Notes: generated from the sequence alone by a model not told the origin. A stretch of DNA of 64,000 bases from Microbacterium lacus (GCF_039531105.1 NZ_BAAAPK010000001.1:806001-870000), one strand, 5' to 3'. Shown: positions 1 to 10,821, counted from the stretch's first letter. Made by a program: numbers and translations.

Positions 1-1
1 C

Positions 2-475
2 GACACGCGTGAGTACGACGCGGTCGCCGCGGCGGGCTTCCGCCAGGGCGTGCTCGACCGGATCATCGCGCACACCGGTGCCCGCGGCATCCGTCACGCG
101 CGCTTCGTCACCGACTTCGCCGACGGACGCGCGCACCTGCCCGGCGAGAGTGTCAGTCGCCTGTGGATGTGGCAGCTCGGGATGCCGGACCCTGAGCTGC
201 AGCGGAGGGTCGAACTGGACATCGGCGGACTTGCGTTGCTCGATTTCGCGTGGCCCGCCCTCGGCCGGTGGGCGGAATTCGACGGCGCGGTCAAGTACAC
301 CGACCCGGGAATGCTCGCAGGCCGGTCCGCGGATGAGGTTCGTCACCTGCAGAACGCGCGGGAGGATGCCGTCCGCCGCGCGACCGGCTGGGAAGTGAGT
401 CGCTGGGGCTGGGATCAGGCGCCGAGCTTCGCGTCCTTCGCCGCGCTCATGCGTCGGCTGCGCTTCACGATCTGA
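2..475 (+). CDS. AbiEi-like protein, C-terminal part (5' end outside window)
   Basis: The frame is open from the first bases of the window and stops at 475, giving 157 visible residues. The visible part contains a WAEFDGAVKYT stretch preceded by an LDFAWP strand. This matches in order and spacing the VDFFW...GEFDGIHKYT part of the complete protein at 17797-18762, so the two are paralogues. The acidic/Lys pattern (D, then E-x-D-G-x-x-K) resembles the PD-(D/E)XK-like tail of AbiEi/DUF559-type actinobacterial proteins. That functional reading is inference. The N-terminal winged-helix part lies outside the window. No toxin partner is visible on the downstream side. Confidence 0.6.
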   Translation, partial: DTREYDAVAAAGFRQGVLDRIIAHTGARGIRHARFVTDFADGRAHLPGESVSRLWMWQLGMPDPELQRRVELDIGGLALLDFAWPALGRWAEFDGAVKYTDPGMLAGRSADEVRHLQNAREDAVRRATGWEVSRWGWDQAPSFASFAALMRRLRFTI

Positions 476-500
476 CCGCTGTCCCCGCCCCGCCTCGCGC

Positions 501-670
501 CGAGGTGGTTGCTTCTGCCCCGAGATGGCCATTCTTCCCCCGAGATGGTTGTTCTTCCCCCGAGATGGTCTGCACGATCTCGAGGGGAAACCCACCATCT
601 CGCGGGGAAACCCACCATCTCGGCGAGAAACCCACCATCTCGGCGGGAAACCCACCATCTCGCGAGGGGG
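501..670. repeat. 20-bp-period intergenic repeat array 1, inverted about its centre
   Basis: CGAGRTGG begins at 501, 521, 541 and 561, exactly 20 bp apart. After a short centre the reverse complement CCATCTCG begins at 595, 615, 635 and 655, again exactly 20 bp apart. A typical right-arm unit is CCCACCATCTCGGCGGGAAA. The array lies between the AbiEi-like stop at 475 and the S10 promoter at 702. No coding sense is supported. The same core and period recur at 34541-34770. Confidence 0.9.
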
Positions 671-701
671 GGCGCGGGGTGGAAACGCGACACGCCCGAG
701 T

Positions 702-730
702 TTGCGACACGCCCGGGGTGCACGTAGACT
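702..730 (+). promoter_or_regulatory. Promoter of the S10 ribosomal operon
   Basis: TTGCGA (702-707), a 17-bp spacer, and TAGACT (725-730) form a good housekeeping-sigma promoter about 335 bp before rpsJ. A GCGACACGCCCG word occurs at 687-698 and again at 704-715, overlapping the -35 box. The same word stands just upstream of the infA promoter at 14299. The two operons may share an activator or UP-like element. Confidence 0.7.
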
Positions 731-1063
731 AGTGAAGTTCCACACTCCGGGCCCCTTCGGGCGTGCCCGGATCACTGCCAGGCAGTGCATAGGCGGCGCG
801 AGAGCGCAGGGTCCTAGGCCGCAGGCAGGAGAACGAAACTTCCCACACCAGCATCCCGGAGACGGGAGCGCATCCGTGCGCGGGCGGGCGGGGGAACCGG
901 AGGCTTCGGCCGTCGGGTTGACAGCAGAACAGTGGTGCAGCATCACCGCCGCAAGACGGTGAGCGAAGTGCCCAGGGCGAGGGAAGAACCCTTCCACGCC
1001 TTCGTGCGTCCAATGCGGTTCGGATCCCGAGCACGTAAGACGCGTAAAGAGAGAGAGCAGACA
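731..1063 (+). other. Long 5' leader of the S10 operon
   Basis: About 330 nt without a convincing gene separate the promoter from rpsJ. Several short GC-rich inverted repeats are visible, for example around GGGCCCCTTCGGGCGTGCCC at 750-769. A TTGACA (918-923) followed 17 nt later by the weak CATCAC could be a second promoter. Long structured leaders before rpsJ often mediate feedback by a ribosomal protein, but no known leader class is recognised here. Confidence 0.45.
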
Positions 1064-1372
1064 ATGGCGGGACAGAAGATCCGCATTCGCCTGAAGTCGT
1101 ACGATCACGCCGGCCTGGACTCGTCGGCCCGCAAGATCGTCGACACCGTGACCCGTGCCGGTGCCACGGTCGTGGGCCCCGTGCCCCTGCCGACCGAGAA
1201 GAACGTGATCTGCGTGATCCGTTCCCCGCACAAGTACAAGGACAGCCGCGAGCACTTCGAGATGCGCACCCACAAGCGTCTGATCGACATCATCGACCCG
1301 ACGCCCAAGGCCGTCGACTCGCTGATGCGCCTCGATCTGCCGGCTGACGTCAACATCGAGATCAAGCTCTGA
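1064..1372 (+). CDS. rpsJ: 30S ribosomal protein S10
   Basis: 102 residues, normal S10 length. The protein starts [15 protein letters not shown] and carries the conserved HKRLIDI loop region. ATG 1064 is chosen over upstream in-frame codons because it matches the family N terminus and follows a GAGAGAG Shine-Dalgarno-like stretch. It is a 30S head component and the NusB partner in antitermination. First gene of the S10 operon; rplC follows after 8 bp. Confidence 0.97.
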   Translation: MAGQKIRIRLKSYDHAGLDSSARKIVDTVTRAGATVVGPVPLPTEKNVICVIRSPHKYKDSREHFEMRTHKRLIDIIDPTPKAVDSLMRLDLPADVNIEIKL

Positions 1373-1380
1373 GGTCCGAC

Positions 1381-2040
1381 ATGGCTGACATCAACTCCAA
1401 GATTTCCAAGGGGATGCTGGGCACCAAGCTCGGCATGACCCAGGTCTGGAACGAAAGCGGAAAGCTCGTTCCCGTCACCGTCATCGAGCTCGCGCCGAAC
1501 GTGGTCACCCAGGTTCGCACCCCCGAGCGCGACGGCTACAACGCGATCCAGATCGCGTACGGCCAGATCGACCCGCGCAAGGTCAACAAGCCGCAGACGG
1601 CCCACTTCGAGGCCGCCGGCGTGACCCCGCGTCGCCACCTCACCGAGGTCCGCACCGCTGACGCCTCCGACTACACGCTCGGCCAGGAGATCACGGCAGA
1701 GGGCACGTTCGAGGCCGGCCAGCTCGTCGACGTCGTCGGCACGAGCAAGGGCAAGGGCTTCGCCGGTGTCATGAAGCGTCACAACTTCAAGGGCGTCTCG
1801 GCATCGCACGGTGCGCACCGCAACCACCGCAAGCCCGGTTCGATCGGCGCGTCGTCGACCCCGAGCCGCGTCTTCAAGGGCATGCGCATGGCCGGCCGTA
1901 TGGGCGGCGAGCGCGTGACCGTCCTCAACCTCACGGTGCACGCCGTCGACGCCGAGAAGGGTCTGCTGCTCGTCAAGGGCGCCGTCCCCGGTGCTCGTGG
2001 CCGCATCGTCTTCGTCCGCAACGCAGTGAAGGGGGCTTGA
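1381..2040 (+). CDS. rplC: 50S ribosomal protein L3
   Basis: 219 residues, normal for actinobacterial L3. The N terminus contains [16 protein letters not shown] and the central glycine-rich [17 protein letters not shown] loop that reaches toward the peptidyl-transferase centre. It is an early assembly protein of the 50S subunit. It sits 8 bp after rpsJ and 4 bp before rplD, in canonical S10-operon order. Confidence 0.97.
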   Translation: MADINSKISKGMLGTKLGMTQVWNESGKLVPVTVIELAPNVVTQVRTPERDGYNAIQIAYGQIDPRKVNKPQTAHFEAAGVTPRRHLTEVRTADASDYTLGQEITAEGTFEAGQLVDVVGTSKGKGFAGVMKRHNFKGVSASHGAHRNHRKPGSIGASSTPSRVFKGMRMAGRMGGERVTVLNLTVHAVDAEKGLLLVKGAVPGARGRIVFVRNAVKGA

Positions 2041-2044
2041 GTCC

Positions 2045-2704
2045 ATGGCTGACCAGACTCTCGCGCTCGACGTGCGAAGCGCAGACGGCAAGAAGGCAGG
2101 CTCGGTCGAGCTGCCCGCCGCGCTCTTCGACGTCAAGACGAACATTCCGCTGATCCACCAGGTCGTCGTCGCCCAGCGCGCCGCCGCCCGTCAGGGAACC
2201 CACTCGACCAAGCGTCGCGGTGAGGTCTCGGGTGCCGGCCGCAAGCCCTTCAAGCAGAAGGGCACGGGTAACGCCCGTCAGGGCTCGATCCGCGCGCCGC
2301 ACATGACCGGTGGTGGCATCGTCCACGGGCCGAAGCCCCGCGACTACGCCCAGCGCACCCCCAAGAAGATGATCGCCGCAGCACTGCTCGGATCGCTCAG
2401 CGACCGCGCCCGCGGCGACCGCCTTCACATCGTCGACTCCTTCGGCATCGACGGTGCCCCCTCGACCAAGGCGGCGGCATCCGTCCTCACGGCGTTCGGC
2501 GCCGTGAAGAACGTGCTCGTCGTCATCGAGCCCGGTGACGAGATCACGGTCAAGAGCGTGCGCAACCTCGCGTACGTCCACGTGCTCCCCGTCGGCCAGC
2601 TCAACGCCTACGACGTGCTCGTCTCGGACGACATCGTCTTCACCAAGGCCGCCTACGACGCGTTCGTCGCTGCGAAGACGGTCACCGAGGAGGTCTCGGC
2701 ATGA
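2045..2704 (+). CDS. rplD: 50S ribosomal protein L4
   Basis: 219 residues. The extended loop containing [20 protein letters not shown] lines the peptide exit tunnel in this family. L4 is an early 50S assembly protein; autoregulation of the S10 operon by L4 is known in gammaproteobacteria but not evident here. Its stop overlaps the rplW start (ATGA at 2701-2704), indicating translational coupling. Confidence 0.97.
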   Translation: MADQTLALDVRSADGKKAGSVELPAALFDVKTNIPLIHQVVVAQRAAARQGTHSTKRRGEVSGAGRKPFKQKGTGNARQGSIRAPHMTGGGIVHGPKPRDYAQRTPKKMIAAALLGSLSDRARGDRLHIVDSFGIDGAPSTKAAASVLTAFGAVKNVLVVIEPGDEITVKSVRNLAYVHVLPVGQLNAYDVLVSDDIVFTKAAYDAFVAAKTVTEEVSA

Positions 2705-3012
2705 GCACCCTGCAGAACGCCCTGAACAAGGACCCGCGCGACATCATCCTCAAGCCGGTCGTCTCGGAGAAGAGCTACGGGCTCATCGACGAGGGCAAGT
2801 ACACGTTCCTCGTGGACCCGCGCGCGACCAAGACCGAGATCAAGCTCGCGATCGAGAAGATCTTCGGCGTCAAGGTCGCCGCGGTCAACACGATCAACCG
2901 CGTGGGCAAGTCGCGCCGGACCCGCTTCGGCACCGGCAAGCGCAAGGACACCAAGCGCGCGATCGTGACGCTGCGCTCGGGCACCATCGACATCTTCACG
3001 GCCGTCGGCTGA
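2701..3012 (+). CDS. rplW: 50S ribosomal protein L23
   Basis: 103 residues, normal length. [13 protein letters not shown] near the N terminus and the [17 protein letters not shown] loop are typical of L23, the protein at the tunnel exit that docks trigger factor and SRP. It overlaps rplD by 4 nt and is followed by rplB after 25 bp. Confidence 0.96.
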   Translation: MSTLQNALNKDPRDIILKPVVSEKSYGLIDEGKYTFLVDPRATKTEIKLAIEKIFGVKVAAVNTINRVGKSRRTRFGTGKRKDTKRAIVTLRSGTIDIFTAVG

Positions 3013-3037
3013 CGACCGGGACGAAGGACTAACAACA

Positions 3038-3877
<840 letters not shown>

Positions 3878-3889
3878 GAGTAGAGGAAG

Positions 3890-4171
3890 ATGCCACGCAG
3901 TCTCAAGAAGGGCCCCTTCGTCGACGATCACCTGCTTCGCAAGGTCGTCGCTCAGAACGAAGCGGGAACGAAGAACGTCATCAAGACCTGGTCGCGCCGG
4001 TCGATGATCGTGCCGGCCATGCTCGGCCACACGATCGCCGTCCACGACGGTCGCAAGCACATCCCCGTGTTCGTGACCGAGACCCTGGTCGGTCACAAGC
4101 TGGGCGAATTCGCGCCCACCCGCACCTTCCGCGGCCACGTGAAGGACGACAAGAAGGGCCGTCGCCGCTAA
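3890..4171 (+). CDS. rpsS: 30S ribosomal protein S19
   Basis: 93 residues. The start [16 protein letters not shown] and the [16 protein letters not shown] block are diagnostic of S19, which contacts S13 and the A-site tRNA in the 30S head. In canonical order between rplB and rplV, with 22 bp to the latter. Confidence 0.98.
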   Translation: MPRSLKKGPFVDDHLLRKVVAQNEAGTKNVIKTWSRRSMIVPAMLGHTIAVHDGRKHIPVFVTETLVGHKLGEFAPTRTFRGHVKDDKKGRRR

Positions 4172-4193
4172 GGCGGCGCGAGAGGAGAGAGAA

Positions 4194-4592
4194 ATGGTGG
4201 AGTCCATCGCACGTGTGCGACACATCCGCGTGACCCCTCAGAAGGCTCGTCGTGTCGTCGCCCTGATCAAGGGCAAGCAGGCTCAGGAGGCCCTGGCCAT
4301 CCTGAAGTTCGCGCCGCAGAGCGCGAGCGAGCCGATCTACAAGCTCGTCGCCTCGGCGATCGCGAACGCTCGCGTGAAGGCCGACAAGGACGGCGAGTAC
4401 CTGGACGAGCAGGACCTGTACGTGGCCAACGCGTACGTGGACGAGGGCACGACGCTCAAGCGTTTCCAGCCCCGCGCCCAGGGTCGCGCATTCCAGATCA
4501 AGAAGCGCACGAGCCACATCACGGTCGTGCTCGCAACGCCCGAGGTGGCCGAGTCCGCCCCGGCAGCCAAGACCAAGAAGGCGAGCAAGTAA
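4194..4592 (+). CDS. rplV: 50S ribosomal protein L22
   Basis: 132 residues. It contains [17 protein letters not shown] and the C-terminal beta-hairpin region [19 protein letters not shown], which lines the exit tunnel. A short Ala/Lys tail follows the conserved core. A good AGAGGAGAGAGAA ribosome-binding site precedes ATG 4194. The stop overlaps the rpsC start by one base. Confidence 0.97.
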   Translation: MVESIARVRHIRVTPQKARRVVALIKGKQAQEALAILKFAPQSASEPIYKLVASAIANARVKADKDGEYLDEQDLYVANAYVDEGTTLKRFQPRAQGRAFQIKKRTSHITVVLATPEVAESAPAAKTKKASK

Positions 4593-5353
4593 TGGGCCAG
4601 AAGGTAAACCCGTACGGCTTCCGCCTCGGCATCACCACCGACCACGTGTCGCGCTGGTTCTCCGACTCGACGAAGCCCGGACAGCGCTACGCCGACTACG
4701 TGGCCGAGGACATCAAGATCCGCAAGCTCCTGCAGTCGAACCTCGACCGCGCAGGCGTCAGCAACATCGAGATCGAGCGCACGCGTGACCGCGTCCGCGT
4801 CGACATCCACACCGCCCGCCCGGGCATCGTGATCGGTCGCCGCGGCGCCGAGGCGGAGCGCATCCGCACCGACCTCGAGAAGCTCACCGGCAAGCAGATC
4901 CAGCTGAACATCCTCGAGGTCAAGAACCCCGAGGCCGACGCCCAGCTGGTCGCGCAGGGCATCGCCGAGCAGCTCTCCGCACGTGTGGCGTTCCGCCGCG
5001 CGATGCGCAAGGGTCTGCAGGGCGCTCAGCGTGCCGGTGCCAAGGGTGTCCGCATCCAGGTCTCCGGTCGCCTGGGCGGCGCCGAGATGAGCCGGTCGGA
5101 GTTCTACCGCGAAGGCCGTGTGCCCCTGCACACCCTGCGCGCGAACATCGACTACGGCTTCTACGAGGCCAAGACCACCTTCGGCCGCATCGGCGTGAAG
5201 GTCTGGATCTACAAGGGCGATCTCACCGCCAAGGAACTCGCGCGCGAGCAGGCCAACGCTCCGAAGGCACCCCGTGGTCGCGATGACCGCGGTGGCGACC
5301 GTCGTCGTGGGCCTCGTGGCGACGCGCCCGTCGCAGAAGGAGCGTCTGCCTGA
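4592..5353 (+). CDS. rpsC: 30S ribosomal protein S3
   Basis: 253 residues. It starts [14 protein letters not shown] and has the KH-domain signature [15 protein letters not shown], which binds 16S rRNA and forms part of the mRNA entry. A low-complexity tail rich in Arg, Gly and Asp begins near residue 225. One-base overlaps on both sides (with rplV and rplP) imply coupled translation. Confidence 0.97.
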   Translation: MGQKVNPYGFRLGITTDHVSRWFSDSTKPGQRYADYVAEDIKIRKLLQSNLDRAGVSNIEIERTRDRVRVDIHTARPGIVIGRRGAEAERIRTDLEKLTGKQIQLNILEVKNPEADAQLVAQGIAEQLSARVAFRRAMRKGLQGAQRAGAKGVRIQVSGRLGGAEMSRSEFYREGRVPLHTLRANIDYGFYEAKTTFGRIGVKVWIYKGDLTAKELAREQANAPKAPRGRDDRGGDRRRGPRGDAPVAEGASA

Positions 5354-5772
5354 TGCTTATCCCCCGCAAGGTCAAGTACCGCAAGCAGCACCACCCGGGT
5401 CGCTCGGGCCAGGCCACCGGCGGCACCAAGGTGACGTTCGGTGAGTTCGGCATCCAGGCGCTCACGCCCGCTTACGTGACCAACCGTCAGATCGAGTCCG
5501 CTCGTATCGCGATGACGCGTCACATCAAGCGTGGTGGAAAGGTGTGGATCAACATCTACCCCGACCGTCCGCTGACCAAGAAGCCCGCTGAGACCCGCAT
5601 GGGTTCCGGTAAGGGCTCGCCCGAGTGGTGGGTCGCGAACGTCAAGCCGGGTCGCGTCCTCTTCGAGGTCGCCGGCGTCAACGAGGAACTCGCTCGTGAG
5701 GCCCTGACCCGTGCCATCCACAAGCTGCCGCTGAAGGCACGCATCATCAAGCGCGAGGAGGGCGACGCGTAA
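5353..5772 (+). CDS. rplP: 50S ribosomal protein L16
   Basis: 139 residues, standard. [19 protein letters not shown] at the N terminus and the [20 protein letters not shown] block, near the A-site tRNA, identify it. L16 helps organise the A-site of the 50S subunit. It overlaps its neighbours by one base each. Confidence 0.98.
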   Translation: MLIPRKVKYRKQHHPGRSGQATGGTKVTFGEFGIQALTPAYVTNRQIESARIAMTRHIKRGGKVWINIYPDRPLTKKPAETRMGSGKGSPEWWVANVKPGRVLFEVAGVNEELAREALTRAIHKLPLKARIIKREEGDA

Positions 5773-6086
5773 TGGCGATCGGCACCAAGCAGCTCGCCAC
5801 GAGCGAGCTCGACACGTTCGAAGACCAGCGCCTCGTCGAGGAGCTGCGCAAGGCCAAGGAAGAGCTGTTCAACCTGCGCTTCCAGTCGGCCACCGGCCAG
5901 CTCGAGAGCCACGGGCGCATCCGCGCCGTCAAGCGCGACATCGCGCGGCTCTACACCGTGATCCGGGAGCGCGAGCTCGGCATCCGTGCCACGCCCGCCC
6001 CTGTGGAGGTCGCGACGAAGGCGAAGAAGACGAAGGCCAAGAAGGCGGATGCCGCTGACAAGGCCGAGAAGGAAGAGGCCGAGTAA
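5772..6086 (+). CDS. rpmC: 50S ribosomal protein L29 with Lys/Ala-rich tail
   Basis: 104 residues; L29 is usually 60-75. The core contains [20 protein letters not shown] and an [10 protein letters not shown] helix. After about residue 78 comes a repetitive Lys/Ala/Glu tail ([20 protein letters not shown]). L29 sits beside L23 at the tunnel exit. One-base overlaps with rplP and rpsQ. The tail is a lineage extension and its role is unknown. Confidence 0.95.
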   Translation: MAIGTKQLATSELDTFEDQRLVEELRKAKEELFNLRFQSATGQLESHGRIRAVKRDIARLYTVIRERELGIRATPAPVEVATKAKKTKAKKADAADKAEKEEAE

Positions 6087-6469
6087 TGGCTGAGACCAAG
6101 CCCGCCGCCCCCAAGAAGGCGGCCCCGAAGAAGACCGCTGCCAAGGCCGAGGCCGTCGAGGCTCCGGTCGCGGCCAAGGGTCACGAGTCGGCCGCGCACG
6201 ACGTGCGCGACGCCGACGCCCGCGGGTACCGCAAGGCGCGCCGCGGTTACGTGACCAGCGACAAGATGGACAAGACCATCGTCGTCGAGGTCGAGGACCG
6301 CGTGAAGCACCCGCTGTACGGCAAGGTCATCCGCCGCACCTCCAAGGTGAAGGCGCACGACGAGACCAACTCCGCCGGCATCGGCGACCTCGTCCTCATC
6401 AACGAGACCCGCCCGCTGAGCGCCACGAAGCGCTGGCGCCTGGTCGAGATCCTCGAGAAGGCCAAGTAA
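6086..6469 (+). CDS. rpsQ: 30S ribosomal protein S17 with N-terminal extension
   Basis: 127 residues, against about 85 for typical S17. The first 45 or so residues are an Ala/Lys/Glu-rich extension ([18 protein letters not shown]). The S17 core follows: [27 protein letters not shown] and [18 protein letters not shown]17 is a primary 16S rRNA binder. The ATG is held by a one-base overlap with rpmC; a shorter internal start is less likely. Confidence 0.94.
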   Translation: MAETKPAAPKKAAPKKTAAKAEAVEAPVAAKGHESAAHDVRDADARGYRKARRGYVTSDKMDKTIVVEVEDRVKHPLYGKVIRRTSKVKAHDETNSAGIGDLVLINETRPLSATKRWRLVEILEKAK

Positions 6470-6504
6470 GCCCCCGGGCCTACTTGGAACCCAAGGAGTA
6501 ACAA

Positions 6505-6873
6505 GTGATTCAGCAGGAATCCCGCCTCAAGGTCGCCGACAACACCGGCGCGAAGGAGCTGCTCACCATCCGCGTGCTCGGCGGCTCGAAGCGCCGTTAC
6601 GCGGGCCTCGGTGACACGATCGTCGCCACGGTCAAGGACGCGATCCCGGGCGGCAACGTCAAGAAGGGCGATGTGGTCAAGGCCGTCATCGTCCGCACCA
6701 AGAAGGAGACGCGCCGTCCCGACGGCTCGTACATCAAGTTCGACGAGAACGCCGCCGTGATCCTGAAGAACGACGGGGAGCCCCGCGGCACCCGCATCTT
6801 CGGACCCGTCGGTCGCGAGCTTCGTGACAAGAAGTTCATGAAGATCGTCTCGCTGGCGCCGGAGGTCATTTAA
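6505..6873 (+). CDS. rplN: 50S ribosomal protein L14
   Basis: 122 residues, standard. GTG start with CAAGGAGTAACAA upstream. [20 protein letters not shown] and [20 protein letters not shown] are diagnostic of L14, which bridges to 16S rRNA at the subunit interface. First gene of the spc section; 35 bp separate it from rpsQ with no clear terminator or promoter, so read-through from S10 is likely. Confidence 0.97.
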   Translation: MIQQESRLKVADNTGAKELLTIRVLGGSKRRYAGLGDTIVATVKDAIPGGNVKKGDVVKAVIVRTKKETRRPDGSYIKFDENAAVILKNDGEPRGTRIFGPVGRELRDKKFMKIVSLAPEVI

Positions 6874-6876
6874 GTC

Positions 6877-7236
6877 ATGGCGAAGATCAAGAAGGGCGAC
6901 CTGGTTCAGGTCACCTCGGGCGCCAAGCCCGAGCGCGGCGGAGACCGCGGCAAGCAGGGCAAGGTCCTCGAGGTCCTGGCCGAGCAGAACCGCGTCATCG
7001 TCGAGGGCGTCAACTACGCCACCCGCCACAACCGCGTGGGCCAGACCCAGCGCGGCACCAAGACGGGCGGCATCGAGACCTTCGAAGCCCCCATCCACAT
7101 TTCCAACGTCGCTCTCGTCGACCCCTCGACCAAGAAGCCGACCCGTGTCGGTCACCGCGTCGAGGAGCAGACGAAGGACGGCGTGAAGCGCACCGTGCGC
7201 GTCCGCTACGCGAAGAAGTCAGGCAAGGACCTCTGA
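6877..7236 (+). CDS. rplX: 50S ribosomal protein L24
   Basis: 119 residues. The N-terminal KOW motif is intact ([14 protein letters not shown], then [19 protein letters not shown]). L24 is an assembly initiator near the tunnel exit. It starts 3 bp after rplN and overlaps rplE by one base. Confidence 0.97.
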   Translation: MAKIKKGDLVQVTSGAKPERGGDRGKQGKVLEVLAEQNRVIVEGVNYATRHNRVGQTQRGTKTGGIETFEAPIHISNVALVDPSTKKPTRVGHRVEEQTKDGVKRTVRVRYAKKSGKDL

Positions 7237-7826
7237 TGAGCACCACCACTGCCGTGGAGGCTGGCAAGATCCAGCCCCGCCTGAAGCAGAAGTACAACAG
7301 CGAGATCAAGAAGGCGCTGCAGGACGAGTTCGGCTACGCCAACGTCAACCAGATCCCGAAGATCGTCAAGGTCGTCGTGAACACCGGTGTCGGCGAGGCC
7401 GCTCGCGACAGCAAGGTGATCGACGGCGCCGTGGACGACCTGACCAAGATCACCGGTCAGAAGCCCGTCGTCACCGCCGCCCGCAAGTCGATCGCGCAGT
7501 TCAAGCTGCGCGAGGGCCAGGCCATCGGCGCGCACGTCACCCTCCGCGGTGACCGCGCGTGGGAGTTCCTGGACCGTCTCGTCTCGCTCGCGCTGCCCCG
7601 CATCCGCGACTTCCGGGGCCTCTCGCCCAAGCAGTTCGACGGCAACGGCAACTACACGTTCGGTCTGCAGGAGCAGTCGGTCTTCCACGAGATCGACCAG
7701 GACAAGATCGACCGCGTGCGCGGCTTCGACATCACCGTGGTCACCACGGCGAAGACGGATGCCGAGGGTCGGGCGCTGCTGCGTGCGGTCGGCTTCCCCT
7801 TCCGCACCGAAGAGAACCAGTCCTAA
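7236..7826 (+). CDS. rplE: 50S ribosomal protein L5
   Basis: 196 residues. The conserved [14 protein letters not shown] and the C-terminal [19 protein letters not shown] identify L5, which binds 5S rRNA and contacts P-site tRNA. It starts in the stop of rplX. The next gene is rpsH after 73 bp; the usual rpsN is not there. Confidence 0.97.
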   Translation: MSTTTAVEAGKIQPRLKQKYNSEIKKALQDEFGYANVNQIPKIVKVVVNTGVGEAARDSKVIDGAVDDLTKITGQKPVVTAARKSIAQFKLREGQAIGAHVTLRGDRAWEFLDRLVSLALPRIRDFRGLSPKQFDGNGNYTFGLQEQSVFHEIDQDKIDRVRGFDITVVTTAKTDAEGRALLRAVGFPFRTEENQS

Positions 7827-7899
7827 TCGGGACACTCGCCACCACAGGTCGGCCGTCTTGTAAAGGCGTACGAAACCTGGTGAACAAAGGAACAACCTC

Positions 7900-8298
7900 A
7901 TGACAATGACAGACCCGGTCGCAGACATGCTGACCCGTCTGCGCAACGCGAACTCGGCGCACCACGACACCGTGTCGCTGCCGAGCTCCAAGCTCAAGAC
8001 CAACCTGGCCGAGATCCTCAAGCAGGAGGGCTACATCGCCGACTGGAGCGTCGAGGACGCCCGCGTCGGTCAGACCCTCTCGATGACGCTGAAGTACGGC
8101 CCGAACCGCGAGCGGTCGATCGCCGGCATCAAGCGCGTCTCCAAGCCGGGCCTGCGCGTCTACGCGAAGTCGACCGAGATCCCCACGGTCCTCGGCGGCC
8201 TCGGCGTCGCGATCCTGTCCACCTCCTCTGGCCTCCTCACGGACCGCCAGGCCGAGCAGAAGGGCGTGGGTGGGGAAGTCCTCGCCTACGTGTGGTGA
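7900..8298 (+). CDS. rpsH: 30S ribosomal protein S8
   Basis: 132 residues. [20 protein letters not shown] at the start and [20 protein letters not shown] near the end are classical S8. It binds the central domain of 16S rRNA. The 73-bp gap upstream contains an AAAGGAACAAC ribosome-binding region. rplF follows after 6 bp. Confidence 0.97.
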   Translation: MTMTDPVADMLTRLRNANSAHHDTVSLPSSKLKTNLAEILKQEGYIADWSVEDARVGQTLSMTLKYGPNRERSIAGIKRVSKPGLRVYAKSTEIPTVLGGLGVAILSTSSGLLTDRQAEQKGVGGEVLAYVW

Positions 8299-8304
8299 TC
8301 TGAC

Positions 8305-8841
8305 ATGTCGCGTATTGGACGCCTCCCCATCGACATCCCCGCGGGCGTGACCATCTCGGTCGACGGCCAGGACGTCGCGGTGAAGGGCCCGAAGGGCGAG
8401 CTGCTGCTCACCGTTTCGCGCCCGATCGAAGTCAAGGTCGAAGAGAACCAGGTTCTGGTCAGCCGGCCCGACGACGAGCGCGAGTCGCGGTCGCTCCACG
8501 GCCTGACCCGCACGCTCATCAACAACAACATCATCGGTGTGACCCAGGGCTACACGAAGGGCCTCGAGGTCGTGGGCACCGGTTACCGCGTCGCGCAGAA
8601 GGGCAGCTCGATCGAGTTCGCCCTCGGCTTCTCGCACCCCGTGCTCGTGGACCCGCCCGCGGGTATCACGCTCACGGTCGAGGGCAACAACAAGGTCACC
8701 GTGAGCGGCATCGACAAGCAGGCGGTCGGCGAGGCCGCCGCGAACATCCGCAAGATCCGCAAGCCCGAGCCGTACAAGGGCAAGGGTGTGCGGTACGCCG
8801 GCGAGGTCGTTCGTCGCAAGGCCGGAAAGAGTGGTAAGTAA
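8305..8841 (+). CDS. rplF: 50S ribosomal protein L6
   Basis: 178 residues with the two L6 repeats. [15 protein letters not shown] starts the first and the [19 protein letters not shown] signature closes the second. L6 stabilises the sarcin-ricin region of 23S rRNA. rplR follows after 2 bp. Confidence 0.97.
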   Translation: MSRIGRLPIDIPAGVTISVDGQDVAVKGPKGELLLTVSRPIEVKVEENQVLVSRPDDERESRSLHGLTRTLINNNIIGVTQGYTKGLEVVGTGYRVAQKGSSIEFALGFSHPVLVDPPAGITLTVEGNNKVTVSGIDKQAVGEAAANIRKIRKPEPYKGKGVRYAGEVVRRKAGKSGK

Positions 8842-8843
8842 CC

Positions 8844-9203
8844 ATGGCTGTCAAGACCAAGTCTCAGGCGCGTTCGCGCCGCCACGCCCGTCTTCGCAAG
8901 AAGATCGTCGGCACCGAGCAGCGTCCGCGTCTCGTCGTGACCCGCTCGGCCCGTCACGTCTTCGTCCAGGTGGTCGACGACGCGAAGGGTCACACCGTCG
9001 CCTCGGCGTCCACTCTCGAAGCGGACCTGCGTTCGTTCGACGGTGACAAGACCGCCAAGGCCCGCAAGGTCGGCGAACTCGTCGCCGAGCGCGCGAAGGC
9101 CGCCGGCATCGAGGATGTCGTGTTCGACCGCGGTGGCAACCGCTACGCGGGCCGTGTCGCGGCGATCGCCGACGGCGCCCGCGAAGGGGGACTGAACCTG
9201 TGA
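8844..9203 (+). CDS. rplR: 50S ribosomal protein L18
   Basis: 119 residues. [38 protein letters not shown] and the C-terminal [20 protein letters not shown] are typical of L18, a 5S rRNA binder. Its stop is embedded in the GTG start of rpsE (GTGA at 9200-9203). Confidence 0.97.
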   Translation: MAVKTKSQARSRRHARLRKKIVGTEQRPRLVVTRSARHVFVQVVDDAKGHTVASASTLEADLRSFDGDKTAKARKVGELVAERAKAAGIEDVVFDRGGNRYAGRVAAIADGAREGGLNL

Positions 9204-9892
9204 GTGAAATCAAGGAGACCGAAGTGACCACCGAGCAGACCGCTCCCGAGGCTCAGGCGGCCGCCACCGAGGCGCCCGCCGAGCGCGAGCGCGAGCCGCG
9301 CCGCGGTGGCCGCGAGCGCAACGCCAACCAGCGTGACCGTGGTTCGCGCGATGCCGACAAGAGCCAGTTCCTGGAGCGCGTCGTCACGATCAACCGCGTG
9401 TCCAAGGTCGTCAAGGGCGGTCGCCGCTTCAGCTTCACGGCGCTGGTCGTCGTGGGCGATGGCAACGGCGTCGTCGGTGTCGGCTACGGCAAGGCGCGCG
9501 AGGTTCCCCTCGCGATCTCGAAGGGTGTCGAAGAGGCCAAGCGCAACTTCTTCCGCGTGCCCCGTGTCGGCGTGACGATCCCGCACCCCGTCCAGGGTGA
9601 GGCCGCCGCCGGTGTGGTGCTGCTGCGCCCCGCCGCCGCCGGTACCGGTGTCATCGCCGGTGGACCGGTGCGTGCCGTGCTCGAGTGCGCCGGCATCCAC
9701 GACGTCCTGTCGAAGTCGCTCGGCTCGTCGAACACGATCAACATCGTGCACGCGACGGTCGCGGCCCTGAAGCAGCTCGAGGAGCCCCGTGCGGTCGCCG
9801 CGCGTCGCGGCCTCGAGTTCGACCAGGTCGCTCCCGCCCGTCTCGTGCGTGCGGAGGCCGACGCCGCCGCTGCTGCGAAGGTAGGTGCCTGA
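9200..9892 (+). CDS. rpsE: 30S ribosomal protein S5
   Basis: 230 residues. The GTG start overlaps rplR by 4 nt. An unusually acidic then Arg-rich N-terminal extension of about 50 residues precedes the core ([19 protein letters not shown]). The central [20 protein letters not shown] and [15 protein letters not shown] blocks are typical. S5 acts in decoding fidelity and helicase activity at the mRNA entry. A GTG at about 9224 is an alternative start. Confidence 0.96.
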   Translation: MSEIKETEVTTEQTAPEAQAAATEAPAEREREPRRGGRERNANQRDRGSRDADKSQFLERVVTINRVSKVVKGGRRFSFTALVVVGDGNGVVGVGYGKAREVPLAISKGVEEAKRNFFRVPRVGVTIPHPVQGEAAAGVVLLRPAAAGTGVIAGGPVRAVLECAGIHDVLSKSLGSSNTINIVHATVAALKQLEEPRAVAARRGLEFDQVAPARLVRAEADAAAAAKVGA

Positions 9893-10077
9893 TGGCCGCG
9901 CGACTGAAGGTCACGCAGACGAAGTCCAAGGTGAGCGAGAAGCAGAACCAGCGTGACACGCTGCGTTCGCTCGGTCTGAAGCGGATCGGCGACTCCGTCG
10001 TCCGTCCCGACGACGCGCAGACGCGCGGTTACGTCAAGACCGTCGCGCACCTCGTCAAGGTTGAGGAGATCGACTAA
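9892..10077 (+). CDS. rpmD: 50S ribosomal protein L30
   Basis: 61 residues, normal L30. It contains [20 protein letters not shown] and [17 protein letters not shown]. It starts in the stop of rpsE (TGATG) and its stop overlaps the rplO start by one base. The ATG at 9892 matches the family N terminus. Confidence 0.97.
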   Translation: MAARLKVTQTKSKVSEKQNQRDTLRSLGLKRIGDSVVRPDDAQTRGYVKTVAHLVKVEEID

Positions 10078-10721
10078 TGGCCGAGAAGGCTGAGAAGGCG
10101 ACCGAAGAGGTCACCGAGAAGAAGGCGGCCCCCAAGAAGGCCGCTCCCAAGAAGGCTGCTGCGGAGAAGTCCGCCGCGCCGAAGGCCGCCAAGGCTGACT
10201 CCGCCGCGAAGGCGGACAAGGCTGAGAAGGCCGCGCCGAAGGCCAAGCCCGCCGCGAAGAAGGCTGACGCTCCGGCGTCGCGCCCCGGCGTGCTGAAGGT
10301 GCACCACCTGCGTCCGGTCCCGGGCTCGAACACCGCCAAGACCCGCGTGGGTCGCGGTGAGGGCTCGAAGGGCAAGACCGCCGGTCGTGGCACGAAGGGC
10401 CAGAAGGCCCGCTACCAGGTCAAGGCCGGCTTCGAGGGTGGGCAGATGCCCCTCCACATGCGTACGCCCAAGCTGCGCGGGTTCAAGAACCCGTTCCGCG
10501 TGGAGTACCAGGTGGTCAACCTCGACAAGCTCGCCGAGCTGTACCCGGCCGGTGGCGATGTCACCGTCGGCGATCTCGTCGCCAAGGGCGCCGTGCGCAA
10601 GAACGAGAAGGTCAAGGTGCTCGGCACCGGCGACATCGACGTGAAGCTCACCGTGTCGGTCGACAAGGTCTCGGGTTCTGCCGAGCAGAAGATCGTCGCC
10701 GCGGGCGGTTCGGTCAAGTAG
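10077..10721 (+). CDS. rplO: 50S ribosomal protein L15 with long Lys/Ala N-terminal extension
   Basis: 214 residues against about 147 for common L15. Residues 1 to about 65 are an Ala/Lys/Glu-rich low-complexity extension. The normal protein begins at [20 protein letters not shown]. The conserved [19 protein letters not shown] follows. L15 is a late 50S assembly protein. The start overlaps rpmD, so the extension is very likely translated. A strong hairpin (10732-10759) follows the stop. Confidence 0.95.
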   Translation: MAEKAEKATEEVTEKKAAPKKAAPKKAAAEKSAAPKAAKADSAAKADKAEKAAPKAKPAAKKADAPASRPGVLKVHHLRPVPGSNTAKTRVGRGEGSKGKTAGRGTKGQKARYQVKAGFEGGQMPLHMRTPKLRGFKNPFRVEYQVVNLDKLAELYPAGGDVTVGDLVAKGAVRKNEKVKVLGTGDIDVKLTVSVDKVSGSAEQKIVAAGGSVK

Positions 10722-10731
10722 TTCACCCAGC

Positions 10732-10759
10732 GGGGGCCGGAGAGAAGTCTCCGGCCCCC
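10732..10759 (+). terminator. Terminator-like hairpin between rplO and secY
   Basis: A perfect 12-bp stem (GGGGGCCGGAGA with its complement) encloses a GAAG tetraloop 10 bp after the rplO stop. There is no strong U-tract, which is common in high-GC actinobacteria. It probably attenuates rather than fully separates the ribosomal genes from secY-adk-map. Confidence 0.7.
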
Positions 10760-10821
10760 TCTGCGTTACCCTGGAGGTTGATGCGCCTCGTCGCATCGGC
10801 ATCCCCTCTGGAGGCATCCTC

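Noticed and set aside
501..670. CRISPR array
   Set aside because: The 20-bp units are back to back without unique spacers, and the halves are inverted; no cas genes in the window.
525..962. Protein encoded across the repeat array and S10 leader
   Set aside because: It consists of translated repeats and leader, covers the promoter and resembles no family.
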